From Robiginitomaculum sp. (lineage in GTDB: Bacteria; Pseudomonadota; Alphaproteobacteria; Caulobacterales; Maricaulaceae), in assembly GCA_016765255.1 (NCBI GenBank), contig JAESQI010000062.1:2578-10798 (forward strand): DNA of 8,221 bases. The letters are read 5' to 3'. A model generated the notes under the pieces. It was not told where the DNA came from. It did not search any database and was given only the letters and a program-made list of their open reading frames with translations. The translations under genes were made by a program, and so were the position numbers. Every line of letters starts with the position of its first letter. Position 1 is the first letter of the stretch. This document shows positions 6,477-8,221 of the stretch, piece after piece.

Positions 6477-7177
6477 TGATCAGGGCGCGCCGTAAATTAT
6501 GGGCGGTGTTTCTACCCTTTATCCTGCTTGGCTTGCTCGTGCATTTTTTTGTACCGCCGAGGCATGTTCCGTGGAAGCCCCTTGATATGGACGCGCCGAT
6601 TGGTATCGCGACAAAAACCAAACTCACAATGATCTCATTTGCACCGTCCCGCATTTGTTTGGATAAACTCGCCTCTGCGAACGTCCTCGAATTTAATATG
6701 GCGGAACCAAAAGACGGGCCTAAAAAGTGTGGCTGGGAAATTGCCATGTCTATGAGTGCAGTTTCCAATATCAAATTCCGCCCAAGTCTTGTGACCATGC
6801 AGTGCCCACTTATGGCGGGCGGATATATCTGGCTTTTGGAAGTGAATAGATCAGCTCTTAAACATCTGGGGAGCCCGCTAAAATCTGTCCACCATGCGGG
6901 TACATATTCCTGTCGTCGCCAACGAGGAAATAGTTCTGGCGCATGGTCGGAACATGCCTTTGCCAATGCGTGGGATATTACCGGGTTTGAGCTTGAAGAC
7001 GGACGCGTGATTTCTGTGCTTAAGGATTGGGAAAGTAGAACGACAAAAGCCAAATTTTTAAGAGACGTCAAAAAATCTGCCTGCCGCGTGTTTCGGGTCG
7101 TGTTATCACCCGATTTCAATGCGGCTCACAAAGACCATTTTCACCTCGACCAAGGGCCAAGCTTGTCTTGCAAGTAA
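6476..7177 (+). CDS. Extensin-like C-terminal domain protein (putative M15-like peptidase fold)
   Basis: Predicted exported or inner-membrane-anchored protein of 233 residues. A basic start and hydrophobic segment (about 8-26) act as signal or anchor. The extensin-like C domain spans about 58-233. The block GTYSCR (142-147), SEHAFANAWDITGF (158-171), DGR (175-177) and HKDHFHLD (218-225) matches the family. His160, Asp167 and His221 or His223 are placed like the zinc ligands of M15 peptidases, such as D-Ala-D-Ala carboxypeptidases, so cell-wall peptide hydrolysis is possible but unproven. Six cysteines (61, 85, 110, 146, 203, 232) suggest disulfides and thus a periplasmic location. The ATG at 6476 shares one base with the protease TAA. 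A GTG five codons upstream, at 6461, is an alternative start inside the protease gene; I prefer 6476 for the coupled TAATG arrangement. Confidence 0.85.
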   Translation: MIRARRKLWAVFLPFILLGLLVHFFVPPRHVPWKPLDMDAPIGIATKTKLTMISFAPSRICLDKLASANVLEFNMAEPKDGPKKCGWEIAMSMSAVSNIKFRPSLVTMQCPLMAGGYIWLLEVNRSALKHLGSPLKSVHHAGTYSCRRQRGNSSGAWSEHAFANAWDITGFELEDGRVISVLKDWESRTTKAKFLRDVKKSACRVFRVVLSPDFNAAHKDHFHLDQGPSLSCK

Positions 7178-7196
7178 AATCTGGTTAGAATTAAGT

Positions 7197-7202
7197 AAGG
7201 AG
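7197..7202 (+). promoter_or_regulatory. Strong ribosome binding site AAGGAG
   Basis: AAGGAG ends 5 nt before the ATG at 7208 and is the best Shine-Dalgarno match in the window. It fixes the start of the TerB-like gene. The other right-hand genes depend on weak sites or stop/start overlap, so this gene may be translated more independently of those upstream. Confidence 0.8.
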
Positions 7203-7207
7203 ACTTT

Positions 7208-7750
7208 ATGCATATAATCGGAATTGTAATTGCGTTGGCAACCGCCGTGTTTTGGGTAGGGCGGGCCGCTCGTTCTGCTAAAGATATTGCCGACATGGCC
7301 TCTACGCTTAAAAACATGAAAAGGCCCAATCGGTTTAAAACTCGCAGTGCAAAACGTGACCTTTCTTCGATTGACGAGCCTATGGACGCTGCCGTTATTT
7401 TAATGATCTGTGTGGCTCGCCTGTCAAGCTTTGGGCAAATGGGCGAGGCACAAATCAGTGATGGGGCCCACGCAAAAATAACCGAATTGCTTGTTGGCTA
7501 TATGCAAGTGTCAAAATCAGAAGCGGGGGAACTCCTAACCCAAATGCTCTGGACGACCAGCAAGGCAACAGAACCAGAAACCATATTAAGTCCCATGACA
7601 AATATTATATCCAAGCAGATCAATCATAAAGACGCAAGCGACTTGTCAACTATGTTAGGCGATGTGGCAAATATTGACGGAATAGCCAATAGCGATCAAA
7701 CCGTTTTCATTACCCGTTTTGAAAATCGTATGGGAGTTACTTCGCCGTGA
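7208..7750 (+). CDS. Membrane-anchored TerB-like (tellurite-resistance-fold) protein, function unknown
   Basis: Protein of 180 residues with one N-terminal hydrophobic segment (about 3-17) followed by a basic region rich in Lys/Arg (19-50). The helical remainder looks TerB-like. DAAVILMICVARLSSF (60-75) opens the domain, and the closing stretch MLGDVANIDGIANSDQTVFITRFENRMG (149-176) carries the DG-plus-acidic-residue pattern typical of the last TerB helices, with Asp157 and Gly158. The TerB fold is used widely as a membrane-associated or metal-related scaffold, so the name does not imply tellurite resistance. The assignment is from pattern recognition and is only moderately sure. A strong AAGGAG supports the ATG. 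It follows the extensin-like gene after 30 nt and overlaps the kelch lipoprotein gene by 4 nt (GTGA), implying co-translation with it. Confidence 0.65.
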   Translation: MHIIGIVIALATAVFWVGRAARSAKDIADMASTLKNMKRPNRFKTRSAKRDLSSIDEPMDAAVILMICVARLSSFGQMGEAQISDGAHAKITELLVGYMQVSKSEAGELLTQMLWTTSKATEPETILSPMTNIISKQINHKDASDLSTMLGDVANIDGIANSDQTVFITRFENRMGVTSP

Positions 7751-8221
7751 AGGCCTGCTTAACCATTGGGATAATTGCACTATATTTTAGTACATACCTA
7801 ACCGCCTGCCAAAAAATTGAAGCCATTACACTCCCCCAAGCAGTTACAAATAATGCTGTGGCTTATCACGCGCCGACACAAAGCGTTTATAGTTTTGCGG
7901 GACTGGGAGCGGATAAAGATTGGCGCTCCGTTCATGCCAATGGGTTTAAATGTGCAATCTCGAAAAGACACTGTGAAACCATACCGCCCATCCCTGACGG
8001 GATTGGACGCCTAGCCGCGACGGCGCAAACCATCGGGGATACGATTTATATTTTCGGGGGGTATAGTGTCAGCGAAGACGGGGAAGAAATATCAATGCCC
8101 GAAGTTTGGGCTTATAATGTGAATACGCAAACCTACTCACCCAAAGCAAACATGCCTGTCCCCGTCGACGATACGGTCTCTATCCTCTACCAAAACCGGT
8201 ATATCTATCTCGTGTCTGGCT
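7747..8221 (+). CDS. Kelch-repeat lipoprotein, 3'-truncated by the window edge
   Basis: Partial reading frame of at least 158 codons, open to the last base. The GTG start at 7747 overlaps the TerB-like gene stop (GTGA). The N-terminus is a lipoprotein signal: Lys2, a hydrophobic stretch (4-18) and a lipobox LTAC with Cys21 as the lipidation site. A spacer leads to beta-propeller sequence. The segment GRLAATAQTIGDTIYIFGGY followed by EVWAYNVNTQTYSPKANMPVPVDD, with YLVSG at the end, has the kelch pattern: a double glycine after hydrophobic residues, then an aromatic at fixed distance. The next blade begins at the edge. Such proteins are often annotated as galactose oxidase-like or as mutarotase/NanM-related, but no catalytic residues are visible here. 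A surface or periplasmic binding role is as likely as an enzymatic one. Confidence 0.82.
   Translation, partial: MKACLTIGIIALYFSTYLTACQKIEAITLPQAVTNNAVAYHAPTQSVYSFAGLGADKDWRSVHANGFKCAISKRHCETIPPIPDGIGRLAATAQTIGDTIYIFGGYSVSEDGEEISMPEVWAYNVNTQTYSPKANMPVPVDDTVSILYQNRYIYLVSG

Noticed and set aside
6469..7119. Long open frame of 216 codons on the minus strand
   Set aside because: It lies fully opposite the extensin-like gene, whose domain motifs are clear. The antisense translation shows no recognisable domain and has no ribosome binding site.
7208..7750. Tellurite-resistance operon
   Set aside because: Only one TerB-like fold is present, with no TerC, TerD or related ter genes nearby, so the phenotype cannot be inferred.

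Overview
The window looks like chromosomal DNA from an alphaproteobacterium, probably a marine, stalked or Caulobacter-like lineage with moderate GC. Three things point there: a typical alphaproteobacterial invasion-associated-locus-B (IalB) family protein next to rlmN, a compact SpoU-type RNA methyltransferase starting MRGYFGIG, and a perfect TTAA-N7-TTAAC CtrA-type box in the largest intergenic gap. The lineage is inferred from protein character and this motif, not from a database search. All eleven supported genes are on the + strand. I see no rRNA, tRNA, CRISPR array, insertion sequence, prophage gene or attachment site, and no stretch over 300 bases lacks a gene.

Left unit (78-3414): a TetR-family regulator, a PlsC-type acyltransferase, an LplT-like MFS transporter and a SpoU/TrmH-type RNA methyltransferase. 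Spacing is 8 nt, a 4-nt overlap and 0 nt, so this is almost certainly one transcript. The acyltransferase and transporter resemble a split form of the lysophospholipid flip-and-reacylate pathway (LplT plus the acyltransferase half of Aas) and are probably controlled by the TetR protein. The methyltransferase appears to be a passenger.

Middle (3415-5229): an 86-nt intergenic region with the CtrA-like box precedes a secreted IalB-family protein. The 23S rRNA/tRNA adenine-C2 methyltransferase gene rlmN follows after 49 nt.

Right unit (5242-8221): a DUF350 membrane protein, a membrane-anchored trypsin-like serine protease and an extensin-like C-domain (M15-like peptidase fold) protein are linked by 1-nt stop/start overlaps. 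After 30 nt comes a strong ribosome binding site and a membrane-anchored TerB-like protein. That gene overlaps by 4 nt a kelch-repeat lipoprotein that runs off the end of the window. This tightly coupled set of inner-membrane and periplasmic proteins is the best candidate for an undescribed functional module. A shared role in envelope or peptidoglycan upkeep is inference from localisation and domain type only.
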